A stretch of 64,000 nucleotides of DNA from Avimonas intestinalis (GCA_904380375.1 CAJFID010000009.1:1-64000); one strand, 5' to 3'; numbered from the stretch's first letter, positions 51,879 through 61,103 are shown. Translations and numbers: made by a program. The notes: generated from the sequence alone by a model not told the origin.

Positions 51879-52815
51879 TGCCATTTCCTCCTTCGTTTTG
51901 AATGGGTACAACCCCGCCGCAGCGCGACGGCCGCCATGACGCCTGCAAACGGCGGATCAAAGCGGTCTCATCCTCATTGAGCGCCTCAAACAGCGCTATC
52001 AGCGGCGCGGGATCCGTTTCCTTTTTTAGATGATAATACCCCCATTGGGCATACCGTTTTTCCGCCCGCTCCAACAGCTCCCGCATAAAGGCGGTATCGG
52101 CTGCCGGGGCATAATACGCCTGCATTTGGTAGCGGGTGAGCTTATAAATGCCCGCCAGGTCCCGAAGCCGGCGGGCCAGCTCCGGCACATCGGACAGCAC
52201 GGCGCTGTCAAAATCCTCCGGGCCCACGGAAAAAGGCTCCAGCGCCTCGGCGGGAAAGAGGCGGTTTTCCCAGCGCCGGCGGTCATCCTGCGGCGTGTTT
52301 TCCCTTTGCACCGCCGCCAGCAGGTAATTCCCGCCATAGGCGGCGTCCAACTCCTGCGGCGACAGCAGCACTTCGGTTTCCGGCAGGTCGTTGCGCAGCC
52401 GGCAGCCGTCCCCCTCTGCCGTGAGCCGCACATAGTGGTCGTCCCGCAGCCCGCGGGCATGGAGGGCCCTGCGCGCAAAATCCGGGGTGACCATGACGAG
52501 CACCGCCCGGTCCGGCCCCGCCGCCCTTGCCTCGTCCGCCGCTCGGCGGCTGTCCGCGGTATGCCGTGTCAGAGAAAGCAGTCCCTCTTCCTTGAGCAGC
52601 GTTTGGATACGGGGGATGCGCTCAAAGCGCTCGTACCGTTCGCCCCGGCGGACAAAGAGCGTGAACAGCTCCTGCAGGGGAATCGCCGCGTTGGCATACA
52701 GCCGGGCAATATCCCAGCCGCGCTCCCGCAGGAAAAAAAGAAGCTGGTTCTCCACGCAGGAAAGACCGTAAACCGGCGTGCCCTGCATTTTTGTCCTTAA
52801 GCCCCGCTCAGGCAT
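51850..52815 (-). CDS. Candidate papain-fold (BtrH-like) acyltransferase
   Basis: This 321-residue protein has an N-terminal Cys20 in YGLSCVENQLLFFLRERGWD, the usual place of the BtrH nucleophile. His127 follows in RDDHYVRLTAEGDG and Asn142/Asp143 in RLRNDLPE, giving a Cys-His-Asn/Asp arrangement. The general layout parallels the BtrH-like protein at the end of the operon, but overall identity is low by eye. It may transfer the ACP-bound acyl group to an amine or hydroxyl. The start at 52815 overlaps the kinase gene end by 8 bp. The family call is tentative. Confidence 0.5.
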   Translation of the reverse strand: MPERGLRTKMQGTPVYGLSCVENQLLFFLRERGWDIARLYANAAIPLQELFTLFVRRGERYERFERIPRIQTLLKEEGLLSLTRHTADSRRAADEARAAGPDRAVLVMVTPDFARRALHARGLRDDHYVRLTAEGDGCRLRNDLPETEVLLSPQELDAAYGGNYLLAAVQRENTPQDDRRRWENRLFPAEALEPFSVGPEDFDSAVLSDVPELARRLRDLAGIYKLTRYQMQAYYAPAADTAFMRELLERAEKRYAQWGYYHLKKETDPAPLIALFEALNEDETALIRRLQASWRPSRCGGVVPIQNEGGNGNGIHTHGGQ

Positions 52816-53482
52816 AGCGCACCCCGCCGTTCTCCGCGCTGCTCTGCTTTTCGGCAAGTGCTGCCTCTGCCGCCGACCAGATGATCCGGAAGGTTTCGTC
52901 TTCGTCCACGCCGGTCGGCACTAGGAACGCATTGCGTCCGGCCGCCAGCTGGCGGTACTCCTGCCGCAGACGATACTGCAGCTCTACGTCAATATAGCGG
53001 TCGCGCTCCTGCGGCCGGCTGCGTACCCGGCGGATGGCCGTATCCACGTCGACATCCAGGAAAAAGGCGGCGTCCGGCTGGGGGATGTCCCGCGCAATCT
53101 CGTAAATCCAGCGGTCCCGCAGATAGCCGCGGGCGTGCAGATTGGCCAGGCAGGAATAGAAATACCGGTCGCTGATGACCACCTTGCCCTGGGCGAGCGC
53201 CGGGGCGATGACCCGGTTGGAGTGCTGGACCCGGTCGCTGGCCGCCAGTAGGGACAGGCTGCGGTAATCGTAGGCGTCGTGCTCGGGGCAGTCCATATAG
53301 GTGCGGAAAATTGTCGAGCTGCGGACAAAATCCGTGGGCTGCTTGGTCAGCAGCACCGGATAGCCCCGTTCCTCTAGCCGGGATTGCAGCCGGCGGATCA
53401 TCGTGGTTTTCCCGCAGCCGTCCAGGCCGCAGAAGGTCAGGAGCACCCCGGCCGCACGGTTGGGCTTCATTATCAGTTCCAT
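52808..53482 (-). CDS. Thymidylate kinase-like P-loop kinase
   Basis: This 224-residue protein has Walker A GLDGCGKTT (about residues 19-27), the DRY-type motif VVISDRYFYSCLANL and a lid region RRVRSRPQERDR. It is related to dTMP kinase but longer than the housekeeping enzyme and placed inside a biosynthetic operon. A role in phosphorylating a small-molecule or carrier-bound intermediate is more likely than dTMP synthesis. It overlaps the following gene by 8 bp and comes 6 bp after the nucleotidyltransferase gene. Confidence 0.82.
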   Translation of the reverse strand: MELIMKPNRAAGVLLTFCGLDGCGKTTMIRRLQSRLEERGYPVLLTKQPTDFVRSSTIFRTYMDCPEHDAYDYRSLSLLAASDRVQHSNRVIAPALAQGKVVISDRYFYSCLANLHARGYLRDRWIYEIARDIPQPDAAFFLDVDVDTAIRRVRSRPQERDRYIDVELQYRLRQEYRQLAAGRNAFLVPTGVDEDETFRIIWSAAEAALAEKQSSAENGGVRYA

Positions 53483-53488
53483 GCTTTG

Positions 53489-54583
53489 TCAAGCCTCCTT
53501 TTTGATCTCCTGCAAACGGCTCCGGCGGTCGCTGCAAAACAGCCAGTCCACCGGATCCATGGCATAGGTAAACCATTTGCCCTGGGATGGATACACAATC
53601 TCCGTCATAAAGGCGTCGTCCTCCGGACGCAGGCGGGAGAGCAAGGCGTCCGTCTGCGGGGTGTGGATATCAAACAGGCGGCAGGTATAGGAAAAGCTGT
53701 AGTAGCTTTCCTTTTCCAGCCCGCAGGAGGAGGCAGCCTCTGCCAGCGTGTCCGCCTGCTCCGACGACAATTCCCGCAGGATGAGGTAAATATCGCAGAA
53801 CTTGTAAAGGGACAGGTCGCGGCCCATCCGCACCCAGTCATACACCGTCGCTTCCTTGTACAGGTGGGTGCAGAGGTGCAGCAGGAAATCGGTATCCGCC
53901 AAGGTATACAGCGCCCCCTCTGCGGTGGCGATGCCAGGGACGGCGGCGTCAAGGAAGCGCTCCAGCACCGCCGCGTCCTGCTGCGGCTTAAACTCAAGGG
54001 AAAAATTGATGTCCACCTCGCTGAACGGCATATCCGGCCGCCCCGTCTCCCGGATATAGGGAACCGTCTCCCCCCGGTTCATCCGGGAGGCGATGATCTC
54101 CCTCCGGCCGGCCGGGACGAATCGGCCGCCCCGCACGTTTCCCTGCCGGAAGCCCGCGCGGGCCAGCCGGTCGGATGCCTTGCTTACGTCCCCCGGCGCG
54201 ACCAAAACGTCAAAGTCGTTGGAGGTGCGCAGCCCGATGGGATAGCGGCTGACCAGCGAAGCCCCTTTCAGGAACGCGTAGCGGAAATCCGCCCCGTCAA
54301 AGATCCGGCTTAGGCCGGCGAGCTCCGCCTGGAAGGCTTCCGTTTTGCGGCAGGCGGAGGTGTAGGCGCTCATCAGCGCGCTGCGGAATTCCCGGTTTAC
54401 TCGGCTGAGCAGCCCCTGCTCCCGGAGTACATAATAGGCCACGCCGCCCATGCGGTTATACAGGAGCTGTCCGAGCACCCACGGGAAATCCAGCGGCTGG
54501 CTGAGGAGCTCTTCAAGCCGCTGCTTCCGGCAGTCCCGAAAGCGGCAGAGCTCCAACGTGAGTTGCTTTTCCTTGTCAAACAT
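53489..54583 (-). CDS. Nucleotidyltransferase-family protein (PF14907-like)
   Basis: This 364-residue protein carries the core AFLKGASLVSRYPIGLRTSNDFDVLV, with a GxS-type turn and a DxD metal pair, and then VDINFSLEF. This is the pattern of the uncharacterised nucleotidyltransferase family found beside peptide and lasso-peptide clusters. The C-terminal half is alpha-helical (DFLLHLCTHLYKEATVYDWVRMGRDLSLYKFCDIYLI). It would add a nucleotide or nucleotide-derived group. It is third in the operon, after the exporter pair. Confidence 0.82.
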   Translation of the reverse strand: MFDKEKQLTLELCRFRDCRKQRLEELLSQPLDFPWVLGQLLYNRMGGVAYYVLREQGLLSRVNREFRSALMSAYTSACRKTEAFQAELAGLSRIFDGADFRYAFLKGASLVSRYPIGLRTSNDFDVLVAPGDVSKASDRLARAGFRQGNVRGGRFVPAGRREIIASRMNRGETVPYIRETGRPDMPFSEVDINFSLEFKPQQDAAVLERFLDAAVPGIATAEGALYTLADTDFLLHLCTHLYKEATVYDWVRMGRDLSLYKFCDIYLILRELSSEQADTLAEAASSCGLEKESYYSFSYTCRLFDIHTPQTDALLSRLRPEDDAFMTEIVYPSQGKWFTYAMDPVDWLFCSDRRSRLQEIKKEA

Positions 54584-54635
54584 TGCTTTCTTTCTCTCCT
54601 ATTCTTGCTTTTGCTGTTTTTCCTTTTACCGGCGT

Positions 54636-56390
54636 CTAAAAGCCGCCCGCTACCTTCCGGTAGAAGCCGTTGGTCTGTAGGAGCTGATCGTGGCCGCCAT
54701 AGCCGGTCACGGTCCCGTCCTCAATGACCGCCACCTTTTTGGCGCGGCGCACCGTCACCGGCTTATGAGAGATGACGACCACCGTCATCTCCCGGGAGAT
54801 CTCCTCAATCGCCTGGTTGACCACATCCTCGGATATCCGATCCAGGGCGCTGGTAGCCTCGTCAAAAAGGATGACCTTGGGCCGGCGGAGCAGCGCGCGC
54901 GCAATCGCCAGCCGCTGCCGCTGGCCGCCGGACAGCTTGACGCCCCGCTCCCCGATCTCGGTATCCAGGCCCTCGGGCAGCCCTTCAATAAAGGAAAGGA
55001 TGTTCGCGCGCCGGCAGGCTTCGGCCAGCTCCTCGTCCGTCGCCTCGGGAGCGGCAAGCCGCAGGTTGTCCCGGATGCTTCGGTTAAAGAACACGCTGTC
55101 CTGCATCACCACCCCGATCTGACGGTGGATGCATTCGCCGGTGAGCTGTTCGGCGGGAATGCCGTCAAAGAATATCGTCCCCTTGCGCGGCGGATACAGC
55201 CCCAAAATCAGCTTGGCCAGGGTGGTTTTCCCGCAGCCGCTCCGGCCGATGACCGCCACGTAGTCTCCCCGGCGGATATCCAGGCTGACCTGGCGGAGGG
55301 CGTCTTTGCCGCCCGGCTCATAGGAAAAGCAGACGCCGCGCAGGGAGATGTTCCCTTGAAGCTCCACCTCCCGCCTGCCTTCGGTGCTTTCCTGCGGGAA
55401 ACGCAGGGTTTCAAACACCCGGTCGTAATAGGGGGCGTTGACACGCAGGGCGACGCTCTTGCCGTTCAGGGTATCCAAGGCGGTAACCAGCATACCGAAG
55501 TATTCCCCGAACATGATGAGGGTGCCGACGCTGATCCGCCCGTCCATGACCGCAAAAACGCCCACAACATAGACCAAAACCTTGGTCATGTAATTGGCCT
55601 TGAAGTCGGTGAATACCTCATTATAAAACCAATACCGGATCGAACGCATCCCCAGCTTGGCCAGTACGCCCCGATAGGCGCGGAACCGGCCGATAAAGTC
55701 CTTTTCCACGCACTGCGCCTTCATCTCTTTCCAGAACTGCAGGGCGTTATGCTCAAAGGTGTAATATTGCTCGTTTACCTGTCGGATCTCCTCGTTGACC
55801 CTCTGGGAGCCCCGGCCGATGAGATAGTTGACCAGAAAGACCGCCGGCACCACTAGCAGGCAGAGCAGGGTCATCCGCACATCGAGCATCAAAGCGGCCC
55901 CCAGGGCAAACAGCGCGGTAAACAGCGCCGTCAGATAGTCCGCAACCTGCTCTTTGACAAAGTTGCCCAGGCTGTCGACGTCATCCATCAGCCGCATTTT
56001 CAGATCGCCGGTTTCCTGCTTTTCATAGTCGGCATAGGGCATGTGAAGCAGCCGGCTCCACACCTGGCAGCGCACGCTCAAGGTAAAACGGTTGAGCAGG
56101 CGGTTTGAGCAGAACAGGCTGATCGCCTCCAGCAGCAGCTGCGCGGCAAAGACCAGCAGGAACCCGGCCGCAAGCGGGCCGAGCAGCGAAACGTTGCCCC
56201 TGGTCATCACCTCGTCAATCAAGCGCTGGGTCAGCCATGGGCTGACTAATGAAACCGGCACCGCCGCCGCGCTGACCAGCAGCAGGACAAGCACGGCGCC
56301 CTTTGACGCGGCGATGTACGGCCCGATCCGCCGCAGCATGGCCAGACGACGCGGGCGGAAACGCCCTCTGATCCACGTTAGGCCCCGCAT
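54636..56390 (-). CDS. ABC exporter half-transporter of the ACP operon (second)
   Basis: This 584-residue protein has six predicted transmembrane helices and a C-terminal ATPase with Walker A GRSGCGKTT, signature KLSGGQRQR and Walker B VILFDEATSALD. It has no N-terminal peptidase domain, so it is not of the leader-cleaving type. It follows a similar half-transporter by 33 bp, and the two could form a heterodimer. It probably exports the operon's product. The ATG at 56390 follows GGAGGAAAGG. Confidence 0.9.
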   Translation of the reverse strand: MRGLTWIRGRFRPRRLAMLRRIGPYIAASKGAVLVLLLVSAAAVPVSLVSPWLTQRLIDEVMTRGNVSLLGPLAAGFLLVFAAQLLLEAISLFCSNRLLNRFTLSVRCQVWSRLLHMPYADYEKQETGDLKMRLMDDVDSLGNFVKEQVADYLTALFTALFALGAALMLDVRMTLLCLLVVPAVFLVNYLIGRGSQRVNEEIRQVNEQYYTFEHNALQFWKEMKAQCVEKDFIGRFRAYRGVLAKLGMRSIRYWFYNEVFTDFKANYMTKVLVYVVGVFAVMDGRISVGTLIMFGEYFGMLVTALDTLNGKSVALRVNAPYYDRVFETLRFPQESTEGRREVELQGNISLRGVCFSYEPGGKDALRQVSLDIRRGDYVAVIGRSGCGKTTLAKLILGLYPPRKGTIFFDGIPAEQLTGECIHRQIGVVMQDSVFFNRSIRDNLRLAAPEATDEELAEACRRANILSFIEGLPEGLDTEIGERGVKLSGGQRQRLAIARALLRRPKVILFDEATSALDRISEDVVNQAIEEISREMTVVVISHKPVTVRRAKKVAVIEDGTVTGYGGHDQLLQTNGFYRKVAGGF

Positions 56391-56423
56391 GACGCCTTTC
56401 CTCCCCCTGTTCCGTTTTCTGTC

Positions 56424-58214
56424 CTACCCCACCTGCAAATGGATGAAACCGGCATCCTTTTTCTCCTCCTGTTTCCTTTCGTTTTCCCCGCCGAACAATT
56501 CCCGGTATGCCGGGCAACCCTTCAGCAATTCCTCGTGCGTCCCATTTCCAGCAATCCGGCCCTCCTTTAGGACCAGGATCCGGTCACAGTCCCGGATGGT
56601 TTGCAGCCGGTGGGAGATCACCACCATCGTCCGCCCGTTGCCTTGCCCGGCCACCTCGTCCCACAGCTTCTGCTCAATCTCCACGTCCAGCGCGGAGGTA
56701 GCCTCGTCCATAATCAGGAATTCCGCGTCCTTCAGCAGCACCCGTGCGACCATCACGCGCTGCTTCTGCCCGCCGGATAGGCCATGCGCCGCCGCTCCCA
56801 GCTTGGTGTCCAGCCCCTCCGGCAGGCCGCGGACAAAATCGCCCAGCCCAACCCGCTCGCAGGCATCAAGCAGCTCTTCATCGCTTTTGTCCCCGCAGCC
56901 AAGCAAAAGGTTATACCGCAGCGTCTCGTCAAAAAGGAGGATATCCTGGCCGACAAAGCCGATCCTTCGGCGCAGTTCACGCAGATCAAGCTCCCGGATA
57001 TCCGTCCCGTTGACCAGCACCCTCCCGGCGGCCGGGGGATAAAAGCCGAGCATCATTTCCGCTATGGTGGATTTCCCCACCCCGCTTGCCCCGACGATGG
57101 CCACATGCTCGCCGCGGCGTATGCGGAAGGATACGTCCTGCAGCACCGGGTTCGCTCCATAGGAAAAATCCACATGCTCAAAACGCAGGGAGGAGATGGC
57201 CGTCCTCAGCGTTTTCCCGCCGCTTGCCTCCTCCTGGCCATCCAAGAGCTCGTTTACCCGATCAATGCTGACCTTCCGCCAGAACCAATCCAGGTAAATC
57301 CGCAGCATCCAGTTCAGCTTTTTATGAAGCAGCGCCACATATTCCAGCACGGCTAAAAACAGGCCGACCGTCATCTGCCCGTTCAGGATCAGCCAAGCCG
57401 ACAGCGCGTAAATCGCCAGGCTGGCCAGCAGGTTGATCAGGCGGATCTCCTGATCCGCCAGGAAATCCACCCGCCGGCGGCGGTTGCCCAGGCGGATCAA
57501 CGCTTTCAGCGGCCCCAGCACCTCCGATTCCGCCCATTTTTCCGCACAGAACAGGCGGATTTCCCGCATCCCTTTCAGGATTTCAAACAGCTTTCCCGCA
57601 AAGCTGCCCTCCACCTCGCGGGAGGAACGGGCGAGCCGTTCGGTCAGCCGTCCGTTCAAGCGGGTTGCAACGATGGGGAACGCCGCCGCCGCCAAAAGCA
57701 GCAGGGCGATCCAGGGGCTGATCCGCGCTACCACCGCCAGGATCCCCGCGCAAAGCAGCGCCGAATTGACAAAATGGAACAGGTTGCGCTGGATGACATG
57801 CAGAAACTGCTCGCTGTCTACGTCAATGCGGCTCATGGTATCCCCCGCGTTCCTGCTGGACAGGAGCAACGGCTTCGCCAAGACTGCTTTTTCAAAGGCG
57901 GCATTTTTTACATCGACCACATAACGGTTGTTCAGCGTCTGCCACACCCAGGCGTACAACAGGTTAAAGGCCGCCGCCGTCAGGAAAAGCAGGGCATACG
58001 CGCCCAGGACATTCCCCAGTAGCCCGTATTCCCCGCCCAGCAGCACCCGGTCGGTCAACCGCGTCAAATTCAGCGGCAGCAGCAGCGACACGGTGTATGA
58101 CGCCAAGATACAGATTTCGGCCAATACAAAAAGCGGGATATACCGTTTCCCAAAGCGGAGTACGCTCCGCAGCCGCCTCCGCCCGCTTTCGCAGCCGGCA
58201 TTTGTTTTTTCCAA
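56424..58214 (-). CDS. ABC exporter half-transporter of the ACP operon (first)
   Basis: This 596-residue protein is the first gene of the operon. It has six predicted membrane helices and an ATPase with Walker A GASGVGKST, signature GLSGGQKQR and Walker B FLIMDEATSALD. It starts at a TTG, 9 nt after GGAGGG. It has no peptidase domain. Both half-transporters keep a canonical catalytic Glu, unlike the other exporter pair in this window. Confidence 0.9.
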   Translation of the reverse strand: MEKTNAGCESGRRRLRSVLRFGKRYIPLFVLAEICILASYTVSLLLPLNLTRLTDRVLLGGEYGLLGNVLGAYALLFLTAAAFNLLYAWVWQTLNNRYVVDVKNAAFEKAVLAKPLLLSSRNAGDTMSRIDVDSEQFLHVIQRNLFHFVNSALLCAGILAVVARISPWIALLLLAAAAFPIVATRLNGRLTERLARSSREVEGSFAGKLFEILKGMREIRLFCAEKWAESEVLGPLKALIRLGNRRRRVDFLADQEIRLINLLASLAIYALSAWLILNGQMTVGLFLAVLEYVALLHKKLNWMLRIYLDWFWRKVSIDRVNELLDGQEEASGGKTLRTAISSLRFEHVDFSYGANPVLQDVSFRIRRGEHVAIVGASGVGKSTIAEMMLGFYPPAAGRVLVNGTDIRELDLRELRRRIGFVGQDILLFDETLRYNLLLGCGDKSDEELLDACERVGLGDFVRGLPEGLDTKLGAAAHGLSGGQKQRVMVARVLLKDAEFLIMDEATSALDVEIEQKLWDEVAGQGNGRTMVVISHRLQTIRDCDRILVLKEGRIAGNGTHEELLKGCPAYRELFGGENERKQEEKKDAGFIHLQVG

Positions 58215-58768
58215 GGGTCCATCCCTCCACCATTTTTCCGTGACGGATTTCCTGTTTTTTCGACCTGGCCGGGCCTAAAAAACAGTACCACGTTTCAGCG
58301 GCAAAATCATTACATAGGACTTGCAATTTGTATCACTATTCGTGCAATATATTTATAAGAGACGAATATTAACACATTCTGTTTCAAAAGATGGTGCGGC
58401 CGGGAAAGGGCCGATGCCTTCTCTGCCAAAGAGGATTTCCGAAGCGGGAAGCCGATGTTTTCTGACGGAAGGACTCAGCAGACAGCGCTGTTTCACGGAA
58501 AATCGTCACGGTTATAGGAACCTGCACCCCCTTGGACCGAAAAAGGACCTCCTGCGGCAAAGTACCGTTCCGACAGGCGCTGAAGAGCGCATCCGTCCAG
58601 GAACGCACAGAACCGCGGGAGGCCCTTTTTCGGCTGGTATGCCGCAGACCGGGCTTTGATAAGCGGCGCTTTCCCTCTCCGGGCAAGCCATCCCTGTATG
58701 CCGGGATACCTGCCAAGCGAGAGGTTATCGCGTAAATCCAAATGCCGCCGGTGGCGGCGTCGAAAGGA
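58215..58768. other. Divergent intergenic region of the ACP operon and its regulator
   Basis: About 550 bp separate the operon from the divergent AraC gene. Around 58316-58370 on the minus strand there is a TATAAA box with no good -35, as expected of an activator-dependent promoter, next to a TTGCAC/TTGCAA direct repeat. I looked for a short precursor-peptide gene and found no credible one. The open frames here lack ribosome sites or look like chance. Confidence 0.45.
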
Positions 58769-59743
58769 ATGGGAATCTTGGACGAATACATAACCATTGA
58801 CCGGACTTTTCAAAAAGGGCGTAAGGTCCCGCTTGCCTGCCAGCGGCGGGAAACCCTGCGAAAGGTACCCCAGCGGTATTTCCTCTGCTTTATTGAGGCG
58901 GGATGCCTGCGGTTTTCCCTGGGGGAAACACAGTATGTCTGTTCCGGCCCGGCCTTTTTGTGCTTGAATCCAAAGCAGCGCTTTCGCCTTCTTTCTTCCC
59001 AGAGCCTTTCGGCTTCTTCTATCGTCTTTCACCCCCGTTTCCTAAATAAAAACCTGACGGATGAGTTCATCCGTCAGGCGAATTTTGAGGATTTCTGCGA
59101 TCTCCACGATGTTTTTAAGCTCTATCCCTTCCTGCGAGACGATTTTCAAAGCACGTTTATCGCCGGTCTTCCTCCGACGATCCTGCCCCGGGTACGCACG
59201 CTGTTTCAGGCCGTTTGCGAAGAACTGGAGAAACAGCCGGATTGGTATTGGACCTGCCGTACCCGTTCGTATTTTATGGATATCCTCGGCATTCTGGAAA
59301 GAATGTATTATACGGCGCACCCGTCGGAAGAGATCTCTCCTTACGACTGCGAGATCCCCGAAGGGTACGACGATGTCTCCCGTATTCTGTTTGCCATCTG
59401 GTCCCAGTACTACGATCCGGCGCTCACGCCCCGCCGCCTGGCTGCTCTGGTCAACTGCGACCCTTCAACGGTATACCGTCGGTTCAAGAAGGTGACCGGT
59501 ACCACGTCCGGCGAATACCTGATCCAATACCGCTTGTATGAAGCGACGCTTAAGCTTCGCTTTACCGGGCTGGATGTCGGCGAAATCGCCCGGATGTCCG
59601 GGTTTGCTAACGAATCGTATTTCTGCCGGCTTTTCAAATCACGCTACCAGGTAACGCCCGGCGAATTCCGCCGCCAGGCCGTTGAAGCAAGGCGGCGGGC
59701 GGCGGAGGGGATTCTGCCGCCTCTGAGCGTAGCCCGGTTATAG
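58769..59743 (+). CDS. AraC-family regulator
   Basis: This 324-residue protein has an N-terminal effector/cupin-like region and a C-terminal double helix-turn-helix. The DNA-binding part includes LTPRRLAALVNCDPSTVYRRFKKVTG and LDVGEIARMSGFANESYFCRLFKSRYQVTPGEFR, which are classic AraC features. It is divergent from the ten-gene operon and is its likely activator. The ATG at 58769 abuts AAAGGA; a TTG at 58778 has better spacing and may be the true start. Confidence 0.9.
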   Translation: MGILDEYITIDRTFQKGRKVPLACQRRETLRKVPQRYFLCFIEAGCLRFSLGETQYVCSGPAFLCLNPKQRFRLLSSQSLSASSIVFHPRFLNKNLTDEFIRQANFEDFCDLHDVFKLYPFLRDDFQSTFIAGLPPTILPRVRTLFQAVCEELEKQPDWYWTCRTRSYFMDILGILERMYYTAHPSEEISPYDCEIPEGYDDVSRILFAIWSQYYDPALTPRRLAALVNCDPSTVYRRFKKVTGTTSGEYLIQYRLYEATLKLRFTGLDVGEIARMSGFANESYFCRLFKSRYQVTPGEFRRQAVEARRRAAEGILPPLSVARL

Positions 59744-59906
59744 CCGCAGGGCCGAAAGGGGCATGGCGTAAAACATAGACGGCGCGGCCCGTGCCAAAGG
59801 GATCGGCATTTGATACACGGTGTCGGCAGAATCTGAAAACAATCGCGGTCCGGCAAAGGCGGGTAAAAAAGGAGGGATTTCCTAGTCTCCTGTCCCGGTT
59901 TCCCCC

Positions 59907-61103
59907 TTAGCCTTCCGGCGTTACAAAGTCATAATCCAGCGCCAGATGGATGCTTTCCCCCTCGTTCAGGATAGCGGGAGCATGGCCGTTGTTGACGTTA
60001 AAGTAGGCAATATCCAAGCAGTTGTAACGGTCGGAGGAGATCCCTTGGTTGTCAATCGTCATGATGCGGTAGGTGGAACGGAAGCGGGGGGGGCAAGGTT
60101 TCCTTGTTGAGCCGGACGGTCAGCATCGGTGCTTTTCCGTCGGCTGGACCAATCCCCGCCGCTTTTCCGGTACCGGAGGGGGTTTCCACCCAGCGGATGC
60201 TCCCGGATGTCTCTCTCCAGGGATGCCGGTACAGCTGGCACGCCTCTTTTCCAAGAGAAAGGCTGCCTTCCTTGGCGTTGTCCGCCGCATCTTTGCCTGC
60301 CAGGAGCGGCGCGCCGGCATAAAACAACTCCTGCCCGTCGTATCCCGCGACATTGTTGCTAATCACCAAGGTAGCCAGCGCGCCGCACTGGTTTTGAGTT
60401 ACCGTGAGGTCAATGTCCTGCTGCCAGGCGAGCCCCTGCAAGGAAAAGCGGTACGTGAGCGTGTAAGCAGCACGCCCCTCCACGCCCGGCCGGGTATCCA
60501 TATCATAGCGGGAATCCAGGCCATGCGCGGCCAATTCCTCCTCCGCCCCGCTGGAATTGGCCAAAAGGCCGCTGATCTGGACGGTCACGCCTTCTTTGCC
60601 GTCCTGCGAAAAGGCCATTCCCGTCTGTTCCGTCAGTTCGGGGCTGGTTTCATGCTCAATCGCTAGTCCAAAGCCGTTATCCACGTTGCTCTGCCCGTAA
60701 TTCCCCAGCAGGGAAATCCCCGATCCCTGTTGTCCCGGCTTTGCCCCGGCGGCAAAGAGGTTCGGGGCATAGCCGTCTATGGAAACGGCAAAGCCAAGAG
60801 CCCCCCTTCACCGGCCTTAAGCGGCCAGCAGCCGCGCAAAAGCCCGCCGGCCAGACCCTCCGGGTAGAGAAGCGTCACCTCCCCGCGTTGGAACTCCATC
60901 GCCGTTTTTATCCATGTTGCCATCGTTTTCCCTCCCGATTCTTTTCCCCGGCAGCCGGCGCCGAGCAGGCAGAAACCTAGCACTGCGCATACGGCTCGTA
61001 TACCCAAAAGGCTCGCGCTCTTGCGCATCCTGGCTTTTCTCTTTTTTCGGCTTCCTTCTGTTCCTCCTGTTCCTCCTACCGGATGCCCGTTTCGGTGTGC
61101 CAT
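59907..61103 (-). pseudogene. Lipoprotein gene with two homopolymer frameshifts
   Basis: A start at 61103 (AAGGAG, 9 nt) leads to a signal peptide with lipobox (LLGAGC). The frame breaks at a run of six G near 60802; one more G would continue into ALGFAVSIDGYAPNLF. It breaks again at a run of eight C (60065-60080); one less would continue into RFRSTYRIMTIDNQG and end at 59907. With both repaired, the protein is a lipoprotein of roughly 400 residues without a recognised domain. Decay, phase variation or sequencing error are all possible. Confidence 0.75.

Noticed and set aside
52808..53482. Housekeeping thymidylate kinase
   Set aside because: It is related in motifs, but its place inside the biosynthetic operon with overlapping neighbours and its longer length favour a dedicated role. 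The housekeeping reading is not excluded.
54690..55856. A 388-codon open frame opposite the ABC exporter gene
   Set aside because: The minus-strand ATPase motifs are canonical; the plus frame is a shadow.
58215..58768. A precursor-peptide gene for a RiPP interpretation of the ACP operon
   Set aside because: No short frame with a ribosome site and a leader/core pattern is visible, and the exporters lack peptidase domains; ACP and ligase genes argue for a carrier-protein route.
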